A stretch of DNA of 64,000 nucleotides from assembly GCF_037200945.1 (NCBI RefSeq), contig NZ_JBBCGP010000001.1, forward strand, positions 372,001 to 436,000, given 5' to 3'. Positions 52,607 through 62,985 of the stretch are shown piece after piece. Both the position numbers and the translations under genes were made by a program. This stretch comes from Methylovirgula sp. Its GTDB lineage: Bacteria; Pseudomonadota; Alphaproteobacteria; Rhizobiales; Beijerinckiaceae. Each line of letters opens with the position of its first letter. The first letter of the stretch is position 1. A model generated the notes under the pieces. The model saw only the letters and a program-made list of their open reading frames with translations. It was not told the origin of the DNA and made no database searches.

Positions 52607-53778
52607 TGAGACCTGTGCGCGGGCAGCCTTTATTATTGAATTAGCTGACTTTTGGCGTGGTTATCGTTGTTCCGCTTTTCGACCGCCGCACTGTTGTCCC
52701 GCTACAGCCGTTGAGCCGCGATTGAGGATGGTTTCTTGTGATCAAGCCTTTGATTCAAGCCTTTGATTCAAGCCTTGGCGGCGATCGTGAGCGTGCGTTT
52801 CATATTGTAGGCGATGGCGGTGAAATGGATTTGCACAGCAGCTTTGGCAAGTCCTCGCCATCGCATGCGTCAAAGACCGTAGCTGCGTTTCCAGGTCCCG
52901 AAGATCTTCTCGATCCGCCCGCGGATGCGGTGAATGGGCCGGTTCCAGGCATGAAGGCGTGCCGATGTTTCGGCTTCGTCACGGCCCCACATGCCGGTGG
53001 CGACGATACGAGGCGTCCCGCCCTTCGCACGCACGGCCGCCGCGAAATGGCTTCCTCGATAAGCACTGTCGGCAAACACCTCGCCGGGATTGGCCGGCAG
53101 AGCATCGGGGCCAGCCCTGCCATCGTTGACATTGGCAGGCGTGACGGCAAGTTCCTCGACAAGGGCAGTATCGGCATCGGCGCCGACATGGGCCTTGAAA
53201 CCATGAACCGCCGGTCTGCCCTTGTGTTTGACCCAATGCGCTTCGCCGTCACCCTCGCTGGTCGAGGCAATGATCGTCGCATCGACAAGCGTGCCGGTCT
53301 TCACACGGACCGCCTTTGCCTTGAGCTGACGAGTGATTTCCTCGAACAGGATCCTGTCCAAGCCATGGCCAACAAGGGCCTTTCGGAAACGCACAAAAGC
53401 CGTGCGCTCGGGTGTCGGCTCCGAAACCGAAAATCCGCAGAAGCGTCGGAACGAGCCTCTGTCATCCAGCGCCTCGGCAAGCTTGACGTCTGACAAGTCG
53501 TACCAGATTGAAAGCAGCATCGCCTTGAACAACGACAGTGGCGGCCAGGCCGGCTCTCCCTTGGCAGCACAGGAAATCACACGCAGGGCACAATCGATCG
53601 GCGTCCAGTCGATCAGTTCGACAAGATCATCCAGCGAGGAGCGTTGGTCGCGATCAGTGGCAAAACCAAATCTCTCCTGACCAATGCGCCGACGTGCCAT
53701 CGCATTCCTCAATCCATTGTTCAGACCAATGGAATCATAAATGCCAACCCTCGTCCAGCGACCCGCGCACAGGTCTCA
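52607..53778 (-). mobile_element. IS-D: IS5-family (IS1031/IS427-like) insertion sequence
   Basis: 1172 bases with 17-base perfect terminal repeats (TGAGACCTGTGCGCGGG at 52607 and its complement ending at 53778). TTA flanks both ends (52604-52606, 53779-53781), matching the TNA duplications of IS1031-type elements. One transposase gene lies on the minus strand. Confidence 0.9.
52768..53700 (-). pseudogene. IS5-family transposase of IS-D, with premature stop
   Basis: The frame starts MARRRIGQERFGFATDRD and contains GTLVDATIIAST (first Asp), EVFADSAYRG (second Asp) and RGRIEKIFGTWKRSYG (Glu). A TGA at 52870-52872 follows YGL; the frame then continues RMRWRGLAKAAVQIHFTAIA to 52768, which is the usual family ending. 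A CGA-to-TGA change explains it. About 35 C-terminal residues are lost; the catalytic triad is kept. Activity is doubtful. Confidence 0.8.
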
Positions 53779-53870
53779 TTAGATGCCGAAGCGGCCATTC
53801 GGCTGCCCTGTCGCCAACCACCCTTCCCGGAGAAAGGGCCGGGTTCGACATCCCAGATCAACCGGCGCGG

Positions 53871-56800
53871 CTAACGCTCGAGCGCTGTTAGCAAAGGTCC
53901 AAGGAACTCTTGGTACACACGCCAGCGGCCAATTGCGTTTTTGTAAATGGGTTGGCGCACCTGCGTTGCGCTCGCCGTTCGCACCGGACGGTTCGTTTCA
54001 TGAAACGCCAAACACCGATCATCCCAGGGGAGGCCGCAATAGGCGATAATCCGCCGCGCCGCGCCTTCGAGGTTAGCGACGACATCCTCGTATTGCACGT
54101 CAAGGAAGCTTTTGGTCGGCAGAACCCGACGCCAATGCGTCATCAATTGTTCGTAGCGCCGGTAGTAACGGCCCAGTTCGGCGAGGTCATAGGTGTGGTT
54201 CTGCTCGGCTGAGAACAATTTCGAGAAGCAGGAAATGCAGGTGTCGATCGGATCGCGCACCGTGTGAATGATCTTGGCGTTCGGTAACGCGAGATGGATG
54301 AGGCCGAGAAAATAATAATTCGACGGCATTTTGTCGGTCAAGCGTTCGCCGGACGGCGAACGCTTGCACACCAATTCGAGATAGCGTCCGCCCAATTGTC
54401 GCAAGGCTGACGCACCGAGCGGCGGCACGAATTCTGGATAAGTGAGCGCCGCGCCATCCAGCCCCTTGATGCTGTCAACGGCCTCGTTGAACTCGGTGAG
54501 TTCGCCCGCGCCATGCACCATCGGATGGCTGGCGAGGATCTGCTCGACCAGTGTCGTACCCGAGCGCGGCATCCCGAGAATGAAGATGGGCCGCTTTGAA
54601 CTATCCCCGTCGCCCGATTTTTCCGCAATCAAATCGGCCGTGAAGACGTTTTCAATCCTGTCGAAGAATGCCATCGCGGCGGCTTCGTCGTAAGAAATCA
54701 TTTGACGTCTTGCGGCGCTGCCAGCGATGAAATGAGTGAGGGCACGCTTATGGTCGGCAAGATCGGCATAGGCCTTGCCCAGCGCATAATCGAGATGAAT
54801 CCGGTCGATCTGCGAAAGACTCTCGGTTTTGTCGGCGAGCGCTTCCATCCTTGCGAGAATGGGGTCACCAAGCTCGAACTTCATAGAATCGGCGAGATTG
54901 ACGTAGGCTCCCGTCGACGCAGGATCGAGATCGATGGCCTTGATATAGGCCTCGCGTGCTTCATCGAGCCGGCCGAATTCCTTCAACGCATTGCCCATGT
55001 TGTTGTGGGCGTCCGCAAGATCGGGCTTCACCGCGAGCGCGCGCCGGTAATAGTCTACGGACTCGTCGAGTTTCTCGCGTTCGAAGGCGACCCGCCCCAT
55101 CAGATTGAGCACATCGTGATCGTTGGGGTTCAACGCGAGTGCGTGCGCCGCGGCCGTGCCAGCTTCGTCGATTTTATGTTGGTCGAGGAAAATGACGCCG
55201 GCATGGATGTGAAGTTTCGGATCGCGTCCTTCGATTGCCAGCGCGCGGCGCGCGCATTCGGCGGCCTCGTCAAGCCGCGATAGATCCTTGAGCGCAAGCG
55301 CCAGATTATCGAGGATGTCGGGATCGTGCGGCTTCAAGGCGAGCGCCTTGCGATAGGCAACCTCAGCGTCTTCACGGTGCTTTAACTCGCGCAGGCATGT
55401 GCCGAGATTATTCCACCCGTCGGCGAAATCCGGTTCGAGTTCGACGGCGTGACGATATGACGGTTCAGCTTCGGCAAAGCGCCGTAGTCTTAGCAACGCG
55501 TTGCCACGATTGCTGTGGGCTTTGGCAAAATCGGGTTGCAAGGCCACGGCGCGGTCAAGATAGTCGAGCGCATCCTCAAACTTGTTCTGGTCGAAAAGCG
55601 CGATGCCAAGATTGCTCAGCGCACTGGGATAGTTCGGGTCGATTTCGACGGCGCGCCGCCCCTCGCTGATCGCCTCATCCGTGAGGCCGGCGAGGCGGCA
55701 CATTTCACCGAGATTGGCATGATAAAGCGCCTGATCCGGCGCCAGTGCGATCGCCCGACGCAAATGCGCGATCGCCTCATGCGCTTTGCCTGATTGGTGC
55801 GCGATAAGTCCGAGATTATGGATCGCTTCGGCGTTCCCTGGTTGAGACTCAATTGCGCGGCGCGAGAATTCCTCCGCATCACCGAGGAAGCCAGCGCGGC
55901 GCTTCCGCTCGGCGAGGATAAGAAGATGGCCAGGCGACGTTGGTCTTTCCGGTGCAGCAACGGCCGACGGAATCCGTGCGCGCTGCGTCTCTATTTCTAG
56001 AATTGTTCGCGCGTCAGCCGCGCGACCCGCGCCCAATTCCCAGAACGGCAGAAGAGCGGATGTGTCGCCGGCCCCGGCCAACCGCAACGCTGTCTCGATC
56101 CGCGCGACGACATGCGACCAATCTTCGCCTGGTCCCTGGCGGAAGAGACGCATATTCGGATACCAAACATTGTCCTCGATATTCAGCCGCCAGCGCCAAT
56201 CCGCGATATCGGAAATCAGCGTCCACACCGGCTTGCCCAAAGCGCCGGCGAGATGTGCTGATGAGGAATCGATCGTGATGACCACATCGAGCGCCATGAC
56301 CGCGCCAGCGGTGTTGGCGAAGTCGCCGAGTTCGCGCGAAAGATCGAGGACTTTCGATGTACCCTTGAGCTTCTTCAAATCCATCACACGCGGCCCGAAT
56401 TGCAGGCTCGCGAAGGAAACGCCCGGCACATCAAGGAGCGGTCCGAAATGGGCTATGTCGAGCGAGCGGCGCCTATCGTTGACATGTTCGGGATTACCGC
56501 CCCAGACCAATCCAACTTTGAGCCCGTGCATGGGCGCAAGACGCTGCGCCCAGCGTTCTGTAGTCGCAACAGACGCCCGGAGATAAGGCACCTCCGACGG
56601 AATCGTCTCGAACCGTGTTTTGAAAAATTGCGGCAGACTCATCAGCGCAATGTCGCAATCGAAAGGCCCGGGGTCGCCGCGGTCACCATAAACATCGATG
56701 CCGGGAAAGCTCTCGCGCATCAGACTCAGGAGTTCCTGATGCACCCGCAGGCTCACCTTGCCGGCGCGCTTTGCAAGCCAGGGGATATAACGGACAAATT

Positions 56801-57647
56801 GCAGTGTATCGCCGAACCCTTGCTCGGCCTGCACATAGATGTGCTTGCCGACGAGACTCTCGCCCTGCCAGCCACGCACGGGAAAGCGTGGCCCTTTGCG
56901 TTCGCTCGAACGAAGCCGCCACTCGTATTCCGCCCATCCCTCGGCAAAGTCGCCCTGCATTAAAAGCAATATGCCAAGGCCCGAATGGGCATTGGCATGC
57001 TCGGGCGAAAGCGCGATCGCCCGGCGCAGCGCCGCCATTGCCTCGGCGTAATGACCGTTGTGATGCAGCGCCGTGCCGAGATTGGCCAAAGCATCAACAT
57101 AGGAAGGATTTATCTCGACCGCGCGGCGATAGGCGATGATCGCTTCGTCGAAGCGCTTCAGGCCATGCAGCGCATTGCCGAGATTGCAATGACCCTGCGC
57201 CAGATTTGGATCGGCGGCGATTGCATGTTGGTTCGCCTCGATGGCATCTTTGTAGTCTTTCAATTCGAAATACGCGGCGCCGAGATTGCTCCAGGCAACG
57301 GCCATAGCGGGATCAGCGGCAACGGCGCGCCGGCCGGTCTCGATTGCGCGCTTGAGCTGCCCGCCCTGCCGATACATTTCGCCAAGGTTGCTGAGGAACA
57401 GCGCATTTTGCGGCGAGAGTTGCGTTGCCCGCGTCAGGTGAGCGATAGCGTCTGAAAGCCGCCCGGCCTGATGCGCCGTAATGCCGAGGAGATGCCAGGC
57501 TTCGGGCAAATTTGGCTGCGCGTCGAGAATTTGCCGGCATACGGCCTCGGCTTCGATGAGCCGGCCCTCACCGCGGCAGCGCTCGATATAAGCAAGCGCT
57601 TCGCCGAGCGGAACGAGCGCCGCCGCGCCGCTCTGCACTTGCCCCAT
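53871..57647 (-). CDS. TPR / GT9-like glycosyltransferase / TPR / sulfotransferase fusion
   Basis: About 1258 residues from the ATG at 57647 (GAGG six bases upstream). First TPR block, about 10-270, with units like AWSNLGAAYFELKDYKDAIE. Then a GT-B domain of GT9 type, about 280-560: EQGFGDTLQFVRYIPWL, GLVWGGNPEHVNDRRRS and VVITIDSSSAHLAGALGKPV, as in ADP-heptose-type transferases. Second TPR block, about 590-930. Last, a sulfotransferase (PF13469), about 1010-1258, with PAPS P-loop FILGMPRSGTTLVEQILASH and 3'-phosphate motif HTVRDPIDTCISCFS. It could move a sugar and a sulfate onto a protein held by the TPRs. The divergent neighbour is a repeat-rich autotransporter, a possible substrate. No signal peptide is visible, so it acts in the cytoplasm. 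Confidence 0.88.
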   Translation of the reverse strand: MGQVQSGAAALVPLGEALAYIERCRGEGRLIEAEAVCRQILDAQPNLPEAWHLLGITAHQAGRLSDAIAHLTRATQLSPQNALFLSNLGEMYRQGGQLKRAIETGRRAVAADPAMAVAWSNLGAAYFELKDYKDAIEANQHAIAADPNLAQGHCNLGNALHGLKRFDEAIIAYRRAVEINPSYVDALANLGTALHHNGHYAEAMAALRRAIALSPEHANAHSGLGILLLMQGDFAEGWAEYEWRLRSSERKGPRFPVRGWQGESLVGKHIYVQAEQGFGDTLQFVRYIPWLAKRAGKVSLRVHQELLSLMRESFPGIDVYGDRGDPGPFDCDIALMSLPQFFKTRFETIPSEVPYLRASVATTERWAQRLAPMHGLKVGLVWGGNPEHVNDRRRSLDIAHFGPLLDVPGVSFASLQFGPRVMDLKKLKGTSKVLDLSRELGDFANTAGAVMALDVVITIDSSSAHLAGALGKPVWTLISDIADWRWRLNIEDNVWYPNMRLFRQGPGEDWSHVVARIETALRLAGAGDTSALLPFWELGAGRAADARTILEIETQRARIPSAVAAPERPTSPGHLLILAERKRRAGFLGDAEEFSRRAIESQPGNAEAIHNLGLIAHQSGKAHEAIAHLRRAIALAPDQALYHANLGEMCRLAGLTDEAISEGRRAVEIDPNYPSALSNLGIALFDQNKFEDALDYLDRAVALQPDFAKAHSNRGNALLRLRRFAEAEPSYRHAVELEPDFADGWNNLGTCLRELKHREDAEVAYRKALALKPHDPDILDNLALALKDLSRLDEAAECARRALAIEGRDPKLHIHAGVIFLDQHKIDEAGTAAAHALALNPNDHDVLNLMGRVAFEREKLDESVDYYRRALAVKPDLADAHNNMGNALKEFGRLDEAREAYIKAIDLDPASTGAYVNLADSMKFELGDPILARMEALADKTESLSQIDRIHLDYALGKAYADLADHKRALTHFIAGSAARRQMISYDEAAAMAFFDRIENVFTADLIAEKSGDGDSSKRPIFILGMPRSGTTLVEQILASHPMVHGAGELTEFNEAVDSIKGLDGAALTYPEFVPPLGASALRQLGGRYLELVCKRSPSGERLTDKMPSNYYFLGLIHLALPNAKIIHTVRDPIDTCISCFSKLFSAEQNHTYDLAELGRYYRRYEQLMTHWRRVLPTKSFLDVQYEDVVANLEGAARRIIAYCGLPWDDRCLAFHETNRPVRTASATQVRQPIYKNAIGRWRVYQEFLGPLLTALER

Positions 57648-57932
57648 AGTCATCCTCGATTGCGCGCGATCTGCGAGGCTAAAATTATTGCCGCAAATCT
57701 GATCGCTTGTCACGGCTTTGAAATAGTGCGCGACGGGCAACATTGTCCCGCATGACAGGCAGCGAACCATCAGGGCATTTTTTCAGGCCTGATCACCTTC
57801 GCACGCAATGAAACTCTCACGCCGACGTATTTCCCGACATTCTTGACATGCATCACGGTCGCGTGAACAAGTTGATTCGCCTGTGTTTTCGCCGCAACAA
57901 GTGAAAACAATCATGCGTTACGGCGCGCCGAA
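57648..57932. promoter_or_regulatory. Divergent promoter region of the fusion enzyme and giant autotransporter
   Basis: 285 bases between two large divergent genes; both promoters must lie here. GTGAAAACAATC near 57900 and the ACAATTG-like stretches are AT-richer than the surroundings. I cannot name a regulator site. Confidence 0.4.
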
Positions 57933-60900
57933 ATGAGGCTCGGCTCTAGCTGCGTCGGGGTAGAAGCGGATAATAGCCCGTATCCTGAGTTTGTTATCGG
58001 CGGTGACGAAGTGCCTCGCATTGCAATTAGGAGCGGCCGACGTCACCTCCTCGCCTCAAGTTCAATCGCCGCGCTGCTGATCGCCGCTGGCACTCCGGCT
58101 TGGGCTGCCTGCGCTATCAATCAAGTCGGTCCGGCCGCCTCGGTGAGCAATTCGAGCGGAAGTTCGATCAATTGCATCAACGTCCAGAACTCGACCGTCA
58201 GCGGCGATGTGACCAACGAGGTTGGCGGCACCATTACCGCGACCGGCAATACCTCGCCGACCACGGCGGGCATTACGATCAACAATAGTTCGATTGGCGG
58301 CACGGTGAGCAATGCCGGCACCATCACAGCGACCTCCGGCGTCGGCATCATCGTCGAGAATAATTCCACGATCAGCGGCGGCGTCCGCAATTCCGGCACG
58401 ATTTCTGTGTCGGGAGACCTTGGCAACAGCCAGTCCGGCGCGATTTCTCCATTGGACGAGCTGAGCTCTGGCATTCTCGTCGGCGACCTTGCAAACGGCG
58501 CACCAGTCGCGATCTCGACCTTCGCCGGTGGCATCAGCAACTCCGGCACGATTTCTTCGTCGGGATCACTGGGCAACGGCGTTCTCGTCGGCGGCTTTGG
58601 CAACACCCAAACCTCCGTCACGATCTCGGCCTTCTCTGGCGGCGTCAGCAATTCCGGCACGATTACTGCGTCGGGAGTGCTAAGCGGCGGGATCCTCGTA
58701 GGCGGCGGCGCCTTGAGCGAAAGCCCCGTCATCATCTCGACCTTCTCCGGCGGGATCAGCAATTCCGGCACGATTTCTATCTCGCAAAGGGATAGCAGCG
58801 GCATTTTCGTCGGCGGCTTAGAAAACACCCAAGCCTCAGTCACCATTTCCACCTTCTCCGGCGGAATCACCAATTCCGGTACGATTTCCATTTCTACGTC
58901 TGGCAGCAACGGTATCGTGGTCGGCGGTTTTGGTATCAGCCAAGCCGTCGCCGTCACGATCTCGGCCTTCTCCGGTGGCATCAGCAATTCCGGCACGATT
59001 ACTGCGAATGGTCACGGTATCCTCGTCGGCGGCACTGAGGCGCAAGGCATCGCCGAGCCCCTGGTCACGATCTCAACCTTCTCCGGCGGGATCAATAATT
59101 CAGGCACGATCCTGGGGGGCATCTTCGTCAATGATGTCGAAAGCTTCTCCGGCGGCATCAATAATTCTGGCTCGATCTCGGGGAACAACGCGATCTTCGT
59201 CGATGACGTCAAAAACTTCTTCGGCGGTATCAATAATTCCCGCACAATTTCGGCCGAAAGCGACATAGCTGTTCTCAACGTCAACACTTTCTCCGGCGGC
59301 ATCAGCAATTCCGGGACGATTGGTGGGTCAGACGACGGCAACGGCATTTTCGTCGGTAGCGTCTCGCTTTTCTCCGGCGGGATCAGCAATTCCGGCACGA
59401 TTTCTTTGGATGGACAGTTTAACAACGGCATCTCAATCGACGACGTCAAAAGCTTCTCCGGCGGCATCAGCAATTCCGGCATGATCTCGGCCGTAACGGG
59501 CATCGCCATCGCGGGCAGCACGATCACCGGCGGCATCATCGATTCCGGCGCGATCGAGGCGACCAGTCACGGCATCACGATCGACGGTCAGAGCCAGATC
59601 AACGCGACGCATACGGCCATTTCCGTCATCGGCCCGACCTTCACCGGCGGCATCACCAACGCTGGCACGCTCTCGGCCGCAAACGACGGCGTTTTCATCT
59701 CCGGCGTCACGAACTTTTCCGGCAGTATCAGCAACGACGGCACGATTTCGGCTGCTACCGGTATCGCGGTAAGCAGCAGCACGATCAACGGCGCGATCGT
59801 CGACTCGGGCACGATCAACGCGGCGAACCACGGCATTGAGATCGACAGTCAGAGCGAGATCAATGCGACGGGCATCGCTGCGATCGTCGTAACCGGCACG
59901 ACCTTTACCGGCGGCGTCAGCAATGCCGGCACGATTTCGGGCGGCGCCAACGGCATCCTTGTCCAAACCGCCAACTTTTTACCGTCGCCGGCCAACAACT
60001 TTTCAGGCGGCATTTCCAATTCTGGCTCCATATCGGCATCGACCGGAGCGGCCATTAGCGTTTCATCGATATCGGCCTTCTCCGGCGGCATCACTAATTC
60101 CGGTACACTTTCCGCGGGAGGAATATCGACTCTTTTCGGCTTTGCCATCGGCACCGGTATCGCCGTCGGTCTTGTCAGCAGCTTTTCCGGGAATATCAGG
60201 AATGGCGGCCTTATCACGGCTGCGGATATCGGCATCAATCTAGGCAACCTTGGCGCCTTTTCCGGCAACATTGAAAATACCGGCACGATCAATTCGGGTG
60301 AGGCCGGCATAAGCGTTGATGGCGTCTCGACGTTTTCAGGCGGGGTCTTCAACACCGGCACAATATCGGCCGCAACCCAGGGCATCGGAATCGGCGCAAG
60401 CACCTTCACCGGCGGCGTCAGCAATGGCGGCGCGATCATGGCGGGCGCCGCTGACACCGGTATTGCCATCGCGGCGGCGACAAGTTTTTCCGGCGGCGTT
60501 TCCAACTCCGGGGCCATTTCCGGTGGCGCCGGTATAGCGCTTCTCTTCGATTCCGATTTCTCCGGTGGGATTTCAAATTCCGGCACGATTTCGGCTAGCG
60601 CCAACGGTATTTTTGTTGAATTGATCTCTGCGTTTTCGGGCAATATTTCGAATTCGGGCACGATCAGCGCTGCCAATGCTATCGCTATCGAAGGCGGCGT
60701 GACCTTTGCGTCCGGCGTGGCCATTATCAATTCCGGGACGCTCACCGGCACGACGGCGGCAATAAGCTTGGTAAATGCCACAAGTCCCGTCACGATCGAT
60801 CAGACCGGCGGCCTGATCTCGGGTGCCATAAAACTCTCGGCCAATGCCGACGTGCTCAACATTTCCGGCGGCACGATCAATGGCAGCATTATCGGGTCGG

Positions 60901-62768
60901 GGACGAGCGATACGATCAATTTCGTGCCCGCTGCGGGTAACACGTTCACCTATGCCAGTAGCTTCGGTTTTTCGACCGTCAATCAAGTGAATGTCGACTC
61001 CGGCCTCGTGATTCTTGATGGCACAAACAGCGCTACCAATATCACCGTCGAAGGCGGCACGCTGGAAGTCGGTGACGCGGCCGACCTCGGCGCGACCCTG
61101 ACCAGCACGACACCGATCGATGTCTTCGGCACGCTCGCTGGCCACGGCACAATCATCGGCGGCGCGACGATCGAGAACGGCGGCACGCTGGCGCCGGGCG
61201 GCTCGATCGGCACACTGACGATCGACGGCAATCTTGCTTTCGATCCGGGCGGTTTCTATTCGGTCGCGGTTGCACCGGGGCAGAACTCGCTGACACAAGT
61301 CGATGGCAGCGTGATGCTCGGCGGCGCGCGGGTCGTCGCCTCATTGAGCGGTTTTGCGCTCGGCCGCCATACCGGGAGCACCGAAACGATTCTCACCACC
61401 ACGAATCCGCTCGGTGCCCGCAATCAGTTCAATCCCGCTGTGGCATTCAGATTCGAAGGAACGAGCGCCGAGCAATTCGATCCACTTGGCGCCGTCGTGC
61501 TGGCTGAAACGAGCAACAGCGTTCTCCTGACGTTGCCGGACTTCGCCGTCACCCTCGCTCTGCCATCGAATGCGCCGACGAATGCGCAGCATGTCGCGGG
61601 CGCGATCAATCAGTTCATTGTCGGTGGCGGCACGTTGCCAGTCGGCTTGCAAGGCCTGGCCAATCTCACCGGCGTTGCTTTGAACAATGCCGCCAATAGT
61701 CTGGCCGGCCAGACGCAGGGATCCTTCGTTCCCGTCGGTTTCGACGCCGGCACGATGTTTCTCAATCTGCTGCTCAATCCCTTTGTCGACGGGCGCGAGG
61801 CGGCGGGCGAATTCGATTCACCATCCCCCGGCTCAGGGCTGGCCTACGCGGCGGATGAGGCCAAGCCCGCGGCCTATCAGGCGCTCGCCAGCGCGCTTTC
61901 GCCGGCAGCGATTGGCTTTGCGCCACACATTTCACTCTGGGCCTCGGCCTATGGCGGCGAAGGCACAATCGGGGGCAATGTTGCGACTGGCGCCTCGAGC
62001 GCGACGAGCCAGATTTATGGCTTCGCGGCCGGTGCGGACGATCACATCGCGCCCGATACGATGTTTGGCCTGGCAATCGGCGGCGGCGGCACAAACTGGC
62101 AATTGAATGAGCTCGGCGGCGGCTCGTCCGGCCTGTTCCAGATGGGCGCCTACGGCACACGCCTCTTCGGCCCGGCCTATGTTTCCGGCGCACTGGCCTA
62201 TTCGTTACAGGACGTGCGCAATTCGCGCGACGCCGAGGTCGGAACGTCCGATCCGCTGCACGGCGATTTCGTCGCCAACGTCCTTTCAGGGCGCATCGAG
62301 AGCGGCTATCACCTGCCGTTTGGCGCGATCACGCTGACGCCCTACGGTGCCGTGCAATCGCAGACCATGTTCCTGCCGTCCTACGGCGAAGTCGGCGCCG
62401 CCGGCGCTTCGTCTTTCGCGCTGACCTACGATGGCCGCACGACGACCGACACGCGCACCGAAGTCGGCGCCTGGTTCGATACCGACCTCCCCTCGCTCTT
62501 CAGCGGCAACGTGAAGCTTTATGGCCGCGCCGCCTTCGCGCATGATTTCGAGAATGAGGGGTCGGCGACAGCTCTCTTCCAGTCATTGCCCGGTTCCGGG
62601 AGTTTCATCATCGACTCCGCCAAGCCCGACGACAATTCCGCGCTCGTGACCGCCGGCCTCGAATATAAACTCGGCGCCGGCTGGTCCGTGCTCGCTAAAT
62701 TCGACGGCGAATTCTCCGGCAACAGCACAATCGTCGGTGGCACAGGTGTCCTCCGAAAAGTGTGGTGA
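57933..62768 (+). CDS. Giant repeat-rich autotransporter, 1611 residues
   Basis: The signal segment LASSSIAALLIAAGTPAWAA lies at about 40-60 from the ATG at 57933. A GTG in front of PRIAIRSGRRHLL is an alternative start, since the first ATG has a weak ribosome-binding site. The passenger (about 60-1270) is built from repeats of FSGGISNSGTIS with intervening GIFVGG-like strands, predicting a long beta-helix rich in Ser, Asn, Gly and Thr. A typical autotransporter barrel follows (about 1330-1611), from ISLWASAYGGEG to the terminal Trp. Only one or two cysteines follow the signal. Likely surface adhesin or shield. Divergent from the glycosyl/sulfotransferase fusion. Confidence 0.9.
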   Translation: MRLGSSCVGVEADNSPYPEFVIGGDEVPRIAIRSGRRHLLASSSIAALLIAAGTPAWAACAINQVGPAASVSNSSGSSINCINVQNSTVSGDVTNEVGGTITATGNTSPTTAGITINNSSIGGTVSNAGTITATSGVGIIVENNSTISGGVRNSGTISVSGDLGNSQSGAISPLDELSSGILVGDLANGAPVAISTFAGGISNSGTISSSGSLGNGVLVGGFGNTQTSVTISAFSGGVSNSGTITASGVLSGGILVGGGALSESPVIISTFSGGISNSGTISISQRDSSGIFVGGLENTQASVTISTFSGGITNSGTISISTSGSNGIVVGGFGISQAVAVTISAFSGGISNSGTITANGHGILVGGTEAQGIAEPLVTISTFSGGINNSGTILGGIFVNDVESFSGGINNSGSISGNNAIFVDDVKNFFGGINNSRTISAESDIAVLNVNTFSGGISNSGTIGGSDDGNGIFVGSVSLFSGGISNSGTISLDGQFNNGISIDDVKSFSGGISNSGMISAVTGIAIAGSTITGGIIDSGAIEATSHGITIDGQSQINATHTAISVIGPTFTGGITNAGTLSAANDGVFISGVTNFSGSISNDGTISAATGIAVSSSTINGAIVDSGTINAANHGIEIDSQSEINATGIAAIVVTGTTFTGGVSNAGTISGGANGILVQTANFLPSPANNFSGGISNSGSISASTGAAISVSSISAFSGGITNSGTLSAGGISTLFGFAIGTGIAVGLVSSFSGNIRNGGLITAADIGINLGNLGAFSGNIENTGTINSGEAGISVDGVSTFSGGVFNTGTISAATQGIGIGASTFTGGVSNGGAIMAGAADTGIAIAAATSFSGGVSNSGAISGGAGIALLFDSDFSGGISNSGTISASANGIFVELISAFSGNISNSGTISAANAIAIEGGVTFASGVAIINSGTLTGTTAAISLVNATSPVTIDQTGGLISGAIKLSANADVLNISGGTINGSIIGSGTSDTINFVPAAGNTFTYASSFGFSTVNQVNVDSGLVILDGTNSATNITVEGGTLEVGDAADLGATLTSTTPIDVFGTLAGHGTIIGGATIENGGTLAPGGSIGTLTIDGNLAFDPGGFYSVAVAPGQNSLTQVDGSVMLGGARVVASLSGFALGRHTGSTETILTTTNPLGARNQFNPAVAFRFEGTSAEQFDPLGAVVLAETSNSVLLTLPDFAVTLALPSNAPTNAQHVAGAINQFIVGGGTLPVGLQGLANLTGVALNNAANSLAGQTQGSFVPVGFDAGTMFLNLLLNPFVDGREAAGEFDSPSPGSGLAYAADEAKPAAYQALASALSPAAIGFAPHISLWASAYGGEGTIGGNVATGASSATSQIYGFAAGADDHIAPDTMFGLAIGGGGTNWQLNELGGGSSGLFQMGAYGTRLFGPAYVSGALAYSLQDVRNSRDAEVGTSDPLHGDFVANVLSGRIESGYHLPFGAITLTPYGAVQSQTMFLPSYGEVGAAGASSFALTYDGRTTTDTRTEVGAWFDTDLPSLFSGNVKLYGRAAFAHDFENEGSATALFQSLPGSGSFIIDSAKPDDNSALVTAGLEYKLGAGWSVLAKFDGEFSGNSTIVGGTGVLRKVW
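58370..60680 (+). repeat. Array of degenerate passenger repeats
   Basis: A DNA unit close to TTCTCCGGCGGCATCAGC followed by AATTCCGGCACGATTTC recurs about 25-30 times, mostly 60-130 bases apart. It encodes FSGGISNSGTIS. The spacing varies, so units differ in the loop they carry. Such arrays can change length by slippage or recombination. Confidence 0.85.
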
Positions 62769-62985
62769 CGCCACGAAAAGATGGCCACGACGCGAGAAGC
62801 TGTAAAATATCTGCTCAGGTATGCCCGCTTTCAAGCGGAGCGGATGTTGACCCCAAACGGCAATGATTGGCGCGAAGCGGTCGCTAGACCGTTCGCGGGC
62901 GGCTCGCCTTTGAGTCGGAAGCGAACCTATATGTCGCCCCATAGAAATGAACGTGTTCGCAGTCGTATTCAGAATGGCCGAAATT

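Noticed and set aside
58370..60680. CRISPR or satellite array
   Set aside because: The repeats lie in one uninterrupted coding frame and encode a regular peptide motif.
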